Source: an uncultured Clostridia bacterium (GTDB taxonomy: Bacteria > Bacillota > Clostridia > Oscillospirales > CAG-272). From it: a DNA stretch of 5,543 bases. The stretch is taken from positions 1 through 5,543 of the forward strand of contig CAJONA010000077.1 in the NCBI GenBank assembly GCA_905235755.1. The letters run 5' to 3'. The first letter of the stretch is position 1, and each line of letters starts with the position of its first letter. The notes below the pieces were generated by a model. It worked only from the letters and a program-made list of their open reading frames with translations. It had not been told where the DNA came from and made no database searches. Position numbers and translations under genes: made by a program. This document shows positions 1 through 5,043 of the stretch, piece by piece.

Positions 1-113
1 TCGTCTTTGTCGACCACAAACGTGGTGAAATCGAGGTTTATAAAAGGAAAGTATTCCTTGATATACACATCTATTTCCTTATCAGTGAGGGGCACGAAGA
101 TGAGTTTGTCAAG
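1..113 (-). pseudogene. Fragment of a GNAT-like N-acetyltransferase, runs off the left edge
   Basis: Read on the minus strand from 113 leftwards, one frame gives a very protein-like stretch: LDKLIFVPLTDKEID, then VYIKEYFPFINLDF, then VVDKD at the edge. From memory this matches the middle of a family of roughly 380-residue GNAT-fold acetyltransferases, in which FVPLT-x-x-EID follows an NEAYxxLYG-like motif and precedes a VVDKDD strand. The 5' two-thirds of such a gene would have to lie at about 114-900, but that space is filled by plus-strand genes. The upstream frame stays open without family-like sequence apart from a possible RIFRRF remnant at about 135-155; a family-like VETYRNA occurs there in another frame, suggesting frameshifts near 113-130. 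I infer a 5'-truncated remnant. A short gene using a TTG near 128 is less likely. The substrate is unknown. Confidence 0.5.
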
Positions 114-207
114 CGTTACGGTATGTCTCAACGCCCTGAGGCTGAATCTTCTGAAAATACGCGACAGCGCGCACGACAAGCCGCGCCGCTCCGCGCGAAA
201 AAAGAAT

Positions 208-468
208 GTGAGTTCCGTCGAGAAACATAACGCTGTCACACTTGATGTAGACGGTATGATGTGCCCGCACTGCGAGGCAACCGTCAAAGCTGCGCTCGAA
301 GCGCTTGATTTTGTGATATCCGCCGAGGCGGATCACAAAAGCGGAACGGTCAAACTCGAACTTTACGGAACGCCCGATATTGACAAAATAAGAGCCACGA
401 TAGAGGAAAACGGATATATTCTCAAAGGTACAGATCATCAAAATATACGGGAAGGAAACGCAAAATAA
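208..468 (+). CDS. Small HMA-domain heavy-metal-binding protein (CopZ-like chaperone)
   Basis: The 86-residue product is one heavy-metal-associated (HMA) domain. It has VTLDVDGMMCPHC at residues 10-22, with the paired metal-ligand cysteines C19 and C22, then the helix EATVKAALEAL, a second strand TVKLELYG and the usual late ENGYIL motif. Proteins of this form bind Cu(I) or a similar soft metal in the cytoplasm and pass it to P-type ATPases or regulators; the metal here is inferred from the family. The start is uncertain. GTG at 208 gives the normal chaperone length but has only a weak A-rich upstream site. ATG at 100 has a better GAGGGG about 7 nt upstream, but it would add 36 residues that are antisense to the acetyltransferase fragment and do not look like a domain. 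No metal ATPase gene is in view. Its stop is embedded in the ribosome binding site of the next gene, so the two are probably co-transcribed. Confidence 0.8.
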   Translation: MSSVEKHNAVTLDVDGMMCPHCEATVKAALEALDFVISAEADHKSGTVKLELYGTPDIDKIRATIEENGYILKGTDHQNIREGNAK

Positions 469-472
469 GGAG
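467..472 (+). promoter_or_regulatory. Ribosome binding site overlapping the upstream stop codon
   Basis: AAGGAG here overlaps the TAA of the HMA gene (466-468) and sits 6 nt before the ATG at 479. The overlap suggests translational coupling of the two genes. Confidence 0.75.
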
Positions 473-478
473 ATAATA

Positions 479-1249
479 ATGCTCAATCAGTTTTCAAGAA
501 CACAACTGCTCATCGGCGCCGACGGAATGGAAAAGCTCTTTTCATCGCGCGTTGCCGTTTTCGGCATAGGCGGCGTCGGCGGGTTTACGGTAGAGGCGCT
601 TGCAAGAAGCGGCGTCGGCGCGATCGACCTGATCGACGACGACAAAGTATGCCTGACAAATCTCAACCGACAGCTTTTAGCAACGCGAAAAACGGTCGGC
701 AAATACAAGGTAGATGTGGCGGAAGAACGCATTTTGGAGATAAATCCGAACGCTGTCGTTCGGAAATACAAAACGTTTTATATGCCCGACACAGCCGATC
801 AGTTCGACTTTTCAGAGTATGATTACGTCGTCGACGCGATCGACACCGTGACAGGCAAGATAGCGCTTGTGATGCAGGCAAAAGAGGCGGGCGTTCCGAT
901 AATCAGCTGCATGGGCGCGGGAAACAAAATGGATCCGACCGCCTTTGAAGTCGCCGACATATACAAAACGTCCATGTGTCCGCTTGCGAGAGTTATGAGG
1001 ACCGAGTTAAGAAAGCGAGGCGTAAAATCGCTGAAAGTCGTATATTCAAAAGAGCCGCCGATGACGCCGCTCGACGATATGACGATCTCTTGCCGCACAC
1101 ACTGCATCTGTCCGCCCGGAACAGCCAGAAAGTGTACCGAGCGCCGTCAGGTGCCCGGAAGCAACGCTTTTGTCCCGTCCGTCGCAGGACTCATCATTGC
1201 GGGAGAAGTCATCAAAGACCTCGTGGGATACAGTGCGAAAAATTCGTGA
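479..1249 (+). CDS. tcdA: tRNA threonylcarbamoyladenosine dehydratase (TcdA/CsdL, ThiF/E1-like family)
   Basis: This 256-residue protein is close to the usual TcdA length (about 250-270). Family members activate the carboxylate of t6A37 in tRNA with ATP and cyclise it to ct6A in the cytoplasm. Visible motifs are the nucleotide-binding GIGGVGG at 29-35, the acidic strand end IDDDKV at 52-57, the arginine-finger motif NLNRQ at 61-65, DAIDT at 119-123 and CMGAGNK at 144-150. DIYKTSMCPLARVMR follows at 160-174, and SNAFVPSVAGLIIAGEV lies near the C-terminus. Cysteines 205, 209, 211 and 219 resemble the Cys-rich region of clostridial members and could bind a metal; that is inference. The ATG at 479 is fixed by AAGGAG 6 nt upstream. 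It follows the HMA gene with a 10-nt gap, so they probably share an operon, although no functional link is known. Another ThiF-family role (MoeB, ThiF) is less likely because the DIYKT...PLARVMR and SNAFVPSVAGL blocks are TcdA-like. Confidence 0.92.
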   Translation: MLNQFSRTQLLIGADGMEKLFSSRVAVFGIGGVGGFTVEALARSGVGAIDLIDDDKVCLTNLNRQLLATRKTVGKYKVDVAEERILEINPNAVVRKYKTFYMPDTADQFDFSEYDYVVDAIDTVTGKIALVMQAKEAGVPIISCMGAGNKMDPTAFEVADIYKTSMCPLARVMRTELRKRGVKSLKVVYSKEPPMTPLDDMTISCRTHCICPPGTARKCTERRQVPGSNAFVPSVAGLIIAGEVIKDLVGYSAKNS

Positions 1250-1327
1250 TCCGGCCGCATTGCCTATGCAAATGGCGCAGGCAAACCGGACATTATAACA
1301 GTTTGTCAATTTAATTTTTCAAAGTAC

Positions 1328-1334
1328 AAGGAGG
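1328..1334 (+). promoter_or_regulatory. Strong ribosome binding site of the nitroreductase gene
   Basis: AAGGAGG lies 7 nt before the ATG at 1342 and fixes that start. The 92-nt gap from the tcdA stop holds only a weak inverted repeat (TTGCCT at 1260-1265 with AGGCAA at 1279-1284, no T-run) and no clear promoter, so read-through from tcdA is possible. Confidence 0.75.
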
Positions 1335-1341
1335 AAATACC

Positions 1342-1866
1342 ATGAATGAAACGATCAAAGACCTTATCGAACGCAGATCATGCCGTGCATACGATGAAAA
1401 GCAGATCACGGACGCCGAGCTTGACACGATACTAAAAGCAGGCACATTCGCGCCCACGGGAATGGGAAAACAATCTCCGCTCATCGTGGCGGTGCAGGAC
1501 GGGCAGACGCTGAAACTCGTTGAAAAGCTCAACGCGGCTGTTTTAGGCAATCCCGACGGACATCCGTTTTACGGCGCGCCGACAGTTGTGGTCGTTTTCG
1601 GCGATCCTTCCCTGCCGTTCGGCGTTTCCGACGGCAATCTCGTCATCGGAAATCTTCTCAACGCCGCGCACGCCGTCGGCGTCGATTCGTGCTATATCTG
1701 GCGCGCGAAAGAGGCGTTTGAGAGCGACGAAGGCAAGGCGCTGAAAGCCGCGTGGGGCATTCCCGAAAAATATGAAGGCGTCGGAAACGTGATCCTCGGC
1801 TACGGTAAGCCGGGAAGCAAACGCCCCGCCCCGCCGAGAAAGAGTGACTACATCAAAAAGATTTAA
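1342..1866 (+). CDS. Nitroreductase-family FMN-dependent oxidoreductase
   Basis: The 174-residue protein has the layout of a small nitroreductase: ERRSCRAYDEKQIT at residues 10-23, whose basic residues bind FMN phosphate, then FAPTGMGKQSP at 36-46 as the second flavin-contact loop. A helix starts at SDGNLVIGNLLNAAHAVGVDSCYI (96-119), and a late GYGKP at 153-157 leads to a basic PPRKSDYIKKI tail. The family uses NAD(P)H through bound FMN to reduce nitroaromatics, quinones or other electron-poor compounds, usually as a cytosolic dimer. The true substrate cannot be read from sequence. Length is typical for the short clostridial form. It lies 92 nt after tcdA on the same strand and ends 13 nt before a strong terminator, so it closes this transcription unit. 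Confidence 0.9.
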   Translation: MNETIKDLIERRSCRAYDEKQITDAELDTILKAGTFAPTGMGKQSPLIVAVQDGQTLKLVEKLNAAVLGNPDGHPFYGAPTVVVVFGDPSLPFGVSDGNLVIGNLLNAAHAVGVDSCYIWRAKEAFESDEGKALKAAWGIPEKYEGVGNVILGYGKPGSKRPAPPRKSDYIKKI

Positions 1867-1878
1867 TGCGAAAAACAC

Positions 1879-1907
1879 AAAAACGGCTGACGCTGTCAGC
1901 CGTTTTT
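1879..1907 (+). terminator. Rho-independent terminator after the nitroreductase gene
   Basis: A perfect 13-bp stem (AAAAACGGCTGAC at 1879-1891 with GTCAGCCGTTTTT at 1895-1907) closes a GCT loop and ends in five Ts. It begins 12 nt past the TAA. The A-run on the left arm means it could also act on the minus strand. Confidence 0.88.
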
Positions 1908-1954
1908 GATATTTTGCCACCATTTCGGTGATGTTGCACTCGCGGAACACGTCA

Positions 1955-1990
1955 CACGAAAAAAGCACGAAAAAGCGTGCTTTTTTCGTG
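1955..1990. terminator. Perfect 15-bp inverted repeat, probable bidirectional terminator
   Basis: CACGAAAAAAGCACG (1955-1969) pairs perfectly with CGTGCTTTTTTCGTG (1976-1990) across a 6-nt loop. Both strands show A6-GCACG-loop-CGTGC-T6, so it can act in either direction. It lies between convergent genes: 88 nt beyond the nitroreductase stop and 90 nt beyond the methyltransferase stop. It most likely ends minus-strand transcripts, because the plus strand already has a terminator at 1879-1907. Confidence 0.7.
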
Positions 1991-2044
1991 CGAAAGAGCG
2001 CCATAATGACACGTAATCAAGGTAGAAGCGTCTAAATGATACAC

Positions 2045-2063
2045 GCTTGTCATCCCGACAAGC
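2045..2063. repeat. Short inverted repeat downstream of the methyltransferase gene
   Basis: GCTTGTC (2045-2051) and GACAAGC (2057-2063) form a 7-bp stem with a 5-nt loop, 16 nt beyond the methyltransferase stop. There is no T-run after it on the minus strand, so it is at best a weak terminator or a 3'-end stabilising hairpin. Confidence 0.4.
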
Positions 2064-2079
2064 CGGAATTTGTATAACC

Positions 2080-2820
2080 TTACTTAAGCGCCTTCACAAA
2101 CAGAAAATCCGGCTTATGGTAAAGATCATAGTATTCGGGATATTTCTGCACAAGTTCCACGGTTGGGTATGGTTCTTCCATTTTAAGGATCTTCAAACCC
2201 GTATCGGCAAGTGTATTTACTATGGTTGAGAACATTCTGTGATATCTCTGAACCCCTTCAACAAACCATGTGGAATCCTTTCTTCCTTCTATGCAATAAT
2301 CTGCTATATTCGCATGTAGTTTTTTTCCGTTCTCATCGCGGGTCCATCTGTCTCCTGCGCCTGAATAGCACGTTGTAAGCGGGTGCTCCTGCGAGAAAAG
2401 AAGAACCCCACCGTCACACAATAACCGGTAAACGTTCTTCACAACGCCTTGAAAATCTTCGACATAGTGAAAAGCCAGCGAGCTTATCACCACATCAAAT
2501 TCTCCATCGATAGCTCCGATATCTTCCATTGGCATCTCTAAATACGTGATGTTTGGATGACTGTTTTCGCTCCGCGCTACAGCGAGCATCTTTTCTGAAA
2601 TATCAACGCCCGTTACCTGAGAAGCCCCACGTTTTATATAGTCAATGCAACGTTCACCTGTCCCGCATCCGAGGTCCAGAATCCTCTTTCCTTCAAGATC
2701 AGGAAGCAGCGAGAATAATGTCGGTAGTTCAAACAGATTATTTGCGTTTACTTCACGCTCACGAAGTTTCATATATTCAGCGAAAAACGCCTCATTGTCG
2801 TAGATGTTTTGCTTTGCCAT
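2080..2820 (-). CDS. Class I SAM-dependent methyltransferase
   Basis: The 246-residue protein shows the Rossmann-type methyltransferase motifs in order: motif I LDLGCGTGE at residues 48-56 for the SAM loop, the acidic end of strand 2 VTGVDIS at 69-75 (D73 likely contacts the ribose), MEDI at 98-101, and FDVVISSLAFHYVED at 108-122. GGVLLFSQEHPL follows, with an aromatic-rich C-terminal half containing YPEYYDLYHKPDF. It belongs to the Methyltransf_11/25 type; these act on small molecules, and the substrate cannot be told. The start is supported by GAGGGG 6 nt before the ATG. Two 60-base samples of the gene are about 40 and 45 % GC, against 57 and 63 % in samples of the nitroreductase and kinase genes. 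That suggests acquisition by transfer. It stands alone and converges on the nitroreductase gene. Its promoter region is a broken four-helix-bundle gene. Confidence 0.9.
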   Translation of the reverse strand: MAKQNIYDNEAFFAEYMKLREREVNANNLFELPTLFSLLPDLEGKRILDLGCGTGERCIDYIKRGASQVTGVDISEKMLAVARSENSHPNITYLEMPMEDIGAIDGEFDVVISSLAFHYVEDFQGVVKNVYRLLCDGGVLLFSQEHPLTTCYSGAGDRWTRDENGKKLHANIADYCIEGRKDSTWFVEGVQRYHRMFSTIVNTLADTGLKILKMEEPYPTVELVQKYPEYYDLYHKPDFLFVKALK

Positions 2821-2832
2821 ATACTACCCCTC

Positions 2833-2943
2833 TTTCTAAGTTGTTTTACCACGTATTTCCCATTTGGATATGCGAAGAACAACGATTTATTTCGCAAAAT
2901 CTTTTGATTTGTCACGGAGAACGCTGTCTGACATTGTAATCAT
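2833..2943 (-). pseudogene. Remnant of a four-helix-bundle (23S rRNA intervening-sequence type) protein gene
   Basis: Upstream of the methyltransferase, the minus strand encodes MITMSDSVLRDKSKDFAK (2943-2890), a TAA (2889-2887), then IVVLR, and after a shift of frame YPNGKYVVKQL (2870-2838) followed by RKRGS. This tracks the N-terminal part of the roughly 120-residue four-helix-bundle / S23-like family, which from memory begins like S-x-x-DKSKDFAxRIVxLYxYL and continues KKEYVxSKQLLRSGTSIGAN. Here the order is kept, but there is one in-frame stop, at least one frameshift, and nothing after the RSGTS-like point, where the methyltransferase begins. The methyltransferase ribosome binding site lies inside what was the RSGTS codons. 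I judge it a decayed gene fragment; a short leader peptide is the alternative. Confidence 0.5.
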
Positions 2944-2952
2944 CTCGTATAA

Positions 2953-2981
2953 AGTATAGCATAAGATTTGAAACTTTTCAA
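2953..2981 (-). promoter_or_regulatory. Promoter for the methyltransferase transcript
   Basis: On the minus strand TTGAAA (2981-2976) is followed after exactly 17 nt by TATACT (2958-2953), a good vegetative sigma-factor promoter. Transcription would start near 2946, just before the remnant's ATG at 2943, giving the methyltransferase a 5' leader of about 125 nt. It was probably the promoter of the decayed upstream gene. Confidence 0.7.
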
Positions 2982-3106
2982 GTTATATTGCCTCTTCAAA
3001 GCAGTTATATTATATTCGCCCTTAAACTACGCGAAGCGCAATATCACTCGGCGCAAGCCGAATAAAACTGCGAAGCAATATAACTCGCCGCAGGCGAATA
3101 TAACTG
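2982..3106. repeat. Mosaic of short palindromes separated by AATATAACT-like spacers
   Basis: Small hairpin cores alternate with a 9-nt spacer word seen as AATATAACT, AATATCACT, AATAAAACT and its complement AGTTATATT. The cores are GCGAAGCGC (about 3031), CGGC-GCAA-GCCG (3049-3060), TGCGAAGCA (3069-3077) and CGCC-GCA-GGCG (3086-3096). An outer inverted repeat frames the block: CAGTTATATT-ATATT-CGCC (3002-3020, with a 5-nt duplication) against GGCGAATATAACTG (3093-3106). Nothing here is coding. The arrangement resembles REP-like dispersed palindromes of clostridial genomes; copies elsewhere cannot be checked from this window. It separates the methyltransferase promoter from the tRNA terminator. 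Confidence 0.7.
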
Positions 3107-3149
3107 AAAGAAACCTGATTTGTTCGGTAGACAAATCAGGCTTCTTTCA
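3105..3149 (-). terminator. Terminator hairpin directly after tRNA-Leu
   Basis: A 19-bp stem with one mismatch (arms 3105-3123 and 3131-3149, 7-nt loop) begins one base past the encoded CCA. On the minus strand its right arm ends in TTTCTTTCA. Its position and strength fit transcription termination for the tRNA unit. Confidence 0.75.
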
Positions 3150-3236
3150 TGGTGCCGGTGGCGGGGGTCGAACCCGCATGGTGTCGCCACCACTGGATTT
3201 TGAGTCCAGCACGTCTGCCAATTCCATCACACCGGC
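3150..3236 (-). tRNA. tRNA-Leu, anticodon CAA
   Basis: The minus strand from 3236 folds as a class II tRNA. The acceptor stem pairs GCCGGTG with CACCGGC, discriminator A is at 3153 and CCA is encoded at 3152-3150. The anticodon stem CTGGA/TCCAG holds the loop CTCAAAA, so the anticodon is CAA (reads UUG). The long variable arm is GGTG-GCGA-CACC, and the T-arm GCGGG-TTCGACC-CCCGC is perfect. All stems pair, so it should be functional. No promoter lies between it and the broken copy upstream; it is probably expressed from the promoter at 3393-3421. Confidence 0.97.
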
Positions 3237-3255
3237 ATTTTATTCGGTTTTTATG

Positions 3256-3373
3256 TTTTGAGTCCGGCACGTAGCGTAGCGGCGCGACGGTAGTGAATGA
3301 CAGTCCGGCGGACTGTCAGAGCCGGAGCGTGACCGAGCCCGCAGGCGAGACCTGCCAATTCCATCACACCGGC
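3256..3373 (-). pseudogene. Split 5'-half copy of tRNA-Leu(CAA)
   Basis: On the minus strand, GCCGGTGTGATGGAATTGGC and the following AG (3373-3352) repeat the 5' end of the adjacent tRNA-Leu exactly. After a 79-nt interruption, ACGTGCCGGACTCAAAA (3272-3256) resumes the same tRNA with one change, up to the anticodon loop. The match then stops; the 3' half is missing and unrelated AT-rich sequence leads into the intact tRNA 19 nt later. It cannot form a tRNA. It looks like a partial tandem duplication that later took an insertion in the D-arm region. Confidence 0.85.
3273..3351. mobile_element. 79-nt palindromic insert within the tRNA-Leu half copy
   Basis: Comparing the broken copy with the intact tRNA delimits an insert of about 79 nt, GC-rich against AT-rich flanks on the upstream side. 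At its centre is a perfect palindrome, TGACAGTCCG (3298-3307) and CGGACTGTCA (3309-3318) around one base. It has no room for a protein. It behaves like a small palindromic, non-autonomous (MITE or REP-like) element. No clear target-site duplication is visible, so mobility is inferred. Confidence 0.55.
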
Positions 3374-3392
3374 ATTTAATGATTACTGAATC

Positions 3393-3421
3393 AATATATC
3401 ATAAAACAAATAAAAAATCAA
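3393..3421 (-). promoter_or_regulatory. Promoter of the tRNA-Leu unit
   Basis: On the minus strand TTGATT (3421-3416), a 17-nt spacer and TATATT (3398-3393) form a good promoter about 20 nt before the broken tRNA copy. It is divergent from the kinase-gene promoter. Confidence 0.65.
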
Positions 3422-3457
3422 GTGATATTTAAAATCTTTATAATAAATTTTTAACCG

Positions 3458-3486
3458 TTGACAAAACGCTGTTTTTATTGTAAATT
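3458..3486 (+). promoter_or_regulatory. Promoter of the P-loop kinase gene
   Basis: A consensus -35 TTGACA (3458-3463) is followed after 17 nt by TAAATT (3481-3486), a 4/6 match to TATAAT. The expected start near 3493 leaves a short leader of about 23 nt before the ATG at 3516. Confidence 0.65.
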
Positions 3487-3515
3487 TATTTATATCATTG
3501 TTATTGGGAGCCGAT

Positions 3516-4091
3516 ATGGATATTAACGACATATTTGAAACATTGCGCATTGCCGTCGGAGAAAAACTCGACGCGAATAAAAAGGTCGCGCTCGCCATCG
3601 ACGGCTGCGCCGCGTCGGGCAAGACGACGCTGGGGGAGATGCTGTCCGATTATTTTGACGCGCCCGTTGTGCATACGGACGATTTCTTTCTACGCCCTCC
3701 CCAGCGAACAGCTGAGCGCTACGCAGAGCCCGGCGGCAACATCGACTACGAGCGTTTTTCCGTCGAAGTCCTGCCGCACATCATCTCTCACGACGCGTTC
3801 GAATACCGTAAATTCGACTGCGGCAAAATGGCGCTCGGCGACTCGGTGCGCATTCACGAAAACGATTTGATAATAGTCGAGGGCACATACGCCTGCCACG
3901 AAAAATTCATCGACAGCTATAACATCAAGGCGATGCTGACAATAAACGAAAAAGAGCAGCGGCGGCGCATACTTTTAAGAAGCGGCGCGGCGCGGCTCGC
4001 CGACTTTGAGGAAAAGTGGATACCCCTCGAAAAAGAATATTTTTCCCGATGTTCCATCGCGGATAAATGCGATTTCGTATTTTCCGTTTGA
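3516..4091 (+). CDS. Uridine kinase-like P-loop NTPase
   Basis: The 191-residue cytosolic protein has the features of the uridine kinase / phosphoribulokinase-like P-loop group. Walker A is DGCAASGKTTL at residues 29-39. HTDDFFLRPPQR at 53-64 is where uridine kinases carry the substrate-binding aspartates. GGNIDYERF at 73-81 follows, then the Walker-B-like strand LIIVEGTYACH at 118-128, and a basic lid EKEQRRRILLR at 145-155. Family members phosphorylate a nucleoside or related small molecule with ATP; the substrate here is not determined, and the protein is slightly shorter than classic Udk (about 205-210). I chose ATG 3516 because GGGAG ends 5 nt before it. A TTG at 3498 in the same frame lies almost at the expected transcription start, so it is unlikely. 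No partner gene in the window suggests a pathway. Confidence 0.85.
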   Translation: MDINDIFETLRIAVGEKLDANKKVALAIDGCAASGKTTLGEMLSDYFDAPVVHTDDFFLRPPQRTAERYAEPGGNIDYERFSVEVLPHIISHDAFEYRKFDCGKMALGDSVRIHENDLIIVEGTYACHEKFIDSYNIKAMLTINEKEQRRRILLRSGAARLADFEEKWIPLEKEYFSRCSIADKCDFVFSV

Positions 4092-4116
4092 TGCCTGACA
4101 TTCCTTAATTTTTGCA

Positions 4117-4146
4117 TTGAAAGAGCGAATATTTTTATGTTATCAT
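4117..4146 (+). promoter_or_regulatory. Possible promoter of the SleB-like hydrolase gene
   Basis: TTGAAA (4117-4122), 18 nt and TATCAT (4141-4146) lie in the 80-nt AT-rich gap before the gene. The match is moderate. SleB genes in bacilli depend on the forespore sigma-G, but I cannot align a clear sigma-G site here. Confidence 0.35.
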
Positions 4147-4171
4147 AGTCATGGTGAAAGGAGTGATGACT

Positions 4172-4996
4172 ATGAAAAACATCAAAAAAATATTCGCTGT
4201 TTTGATTTCATTACTTATTTTGGCCGTGATGAGCGTACCGTCGCTCGCAGCGACGTCAAACGTGCGTGTGACGGTAGGGGGTGTCCCTATCAACAGCGAC
4301 GCGTCATCGAAGATCATTGATGGCACGGTGTACGTGCCTTTGCGTGCGTTTTGCGACGCTTTCGGAGCAAACAGCGTGACGTGGGATCAAAAAACGCAGA
4401 CCGCGACCGTATATTGCCGAAATATCAAGATCACGGCTTCGGCAAACGACGCGTACATAGTCGCAAACGGACGCTATCTGTATCTTTCTCAAAACCACAA
4501 TATAAGTTCAAGGATATTCGTGCCGCTCGAAACGCTCGCAAAAGCGTTCGGCGCGACGGTAAAAAGCACATCGAACGGATATAACGTCGTCGACTCGGGC
4601 TCGGTAATAAGATCGGGCGACAGCTTCTACGACAGCGATTGTGTGTTCTGGCTTGCGAGAATAATCCACGCCGAAGCGGTTGGCGAAAGCATGCTCGGCA
4701 AGATCGCGGTCGGCAACGTCATATTAAACAGAGTCGCGTCAGCCGAATTCCCGAACACGATATACGGCGTCATTTTCGACAAAAAATACGGCGTTCAGTT
4801 CACACCTGTGGCGAGCGGAACGATATACAATACCCCGTCCGCCGACAGCATGATCGCGGCAAAGATCTGCCTTGAAGGATACAGCGTTTCAAACAAGATA
4901 CTCTACTTTATGAATCCCGCGATAGCGACGAGCGCATGGATAAGCCGCTCGCGCAAATATGCGATGACGATAGGCAATCACGCGTTCTACAACTGA
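4172..4996 (+). CDS. Secreted SleB-like cell-wall hydrolase with copper-amine-oxidase-type N-terminal domain
   Basis: The 274-residue product starts with a signal peptide: basic MKNIKK, a hydrophobic core to about residue 22 and a likely cleavage after PSLAA. Residues about 30-140 form a copper amine oxidase N-terminal-like domain with its two hallmark repeats, VYVPLRAFCDAFGA (53-66) and IFVPLETLAKAFGA (115-128), each followed by a short strand. This domain has no oxidase activity; it is a common stalk or wall-binding module in clostridia. Residues about 155-274 are a hydrolase_2/SleB domain: ARIIHAEAVGES at 162-173 with E168 the probable catalytic acid, GNVILNRV, YGVQFTPV and LYFMNP. SleB enzymes are lytic transglycosylases that degrade spore cortex at germination; relatives act on vegetative wall. 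Which applies here is open. ATG 4172 is chosen because AAAGGAG (4157-4163) lies 8 nt upstream; ATGs at 4151 and 4166 are before or too close to it. Confidence 0.9.
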   Translation: MKNIKKIFAVLISLLILAVMSVPSLAATSNVRVTVGGVPINSDASSKIIDGTVYVPLRAFCDAFGANSVTWDQKTQTATVYCRNIKITASANDAYIVANGRYLYLSQNHNISSRIFVPLETLAKAFGATVKSTSNGYNVVDSGSVIRSGDSFYDSDCVFWLARIIHAEAVGESMLGKIAVGNVILNRVASAEFPNTIYGVIFDKKYGVQFTPVASGTIYNTPSADSMIAAKICLEGYSVSNKILYFMNPAIATSAWISRSRKYAMTIGNHAFYN

Positions 4997-4997
4997 T

Positions 4998-5038
4998 AAA
5001 AAAAGCGCCGCCGCGCATATGATATGCACGACAGCGCT
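4998..5038 (-). terminator. Terminator of the minus-strand antiporter gene
   Basis: Arms 5004-5020 and 5022-5038 pair over up to 17 positions. On the minus strand three of these are G-U wobbles; on the plus strand the same positions become A-C mismatches. The minus-strand transcript then runs into a U-tract (5004-4998). The structure therefore suits minus-strand transcription, about 60 nt beyond the antiporter stop. Confidence 0.75.
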
Positions 5039-5043
5039 AAAAT

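Noticed and set aside
7..207. N-terminal extension of the HMA protein from TTG 7 or ATG 100
   Set aside because: The extra residues do not resemble a domain and are antisense to a better protein reading on the minus strand. ATG 100 has a fair ribosome binding site, so it is kept as an alternative in the gene entry.
1251..1289. Possible terminator between tcdA and the nitroreductase gene
   Set aside because: The inverted repeat has only 6 bp with a 13-nt loop and no T-run immediately after it.
976..1314. Plus-strand open frame overlapping tcdA
   Set aside because: Very Arg-rich out-of-frame reading of a well-supported gene; no ribosome binding site.
1543..2004. Minus-strand open frame of 153 codons
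   Set aside because: Most of it is antisense to the nitroreductase, and its first part reads through both terminator hairpins. No recognisable domain.
2553..2939. Plus-strand open frame opposite the methyltransferase
   Set aside because: Antisense to conserved methyltransferase motifs, with no domain of its own.
2982..3106. Possible CRISPR array
   Set aside because: Units are short and irregular, cores are palindromic and there are no 25-40 nt unique spacers.
2968..3261. Plus-strand open frame across the repeat block and tRNA
   Set aside because: It is antisense to tRNA-Leu and crosses palindromic repeats and a terminator. GAGGGGRTR-type peptides are a known by-product of reading tRNA genes backwards.
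3256..3373. tRNA-Leu containing an intron
   Set aside because: The 3' half of the tRNA is absent, the interruption is not in the anticodon loop where tRNA introns usually lie, and 79 nt is too short for a group I intron.
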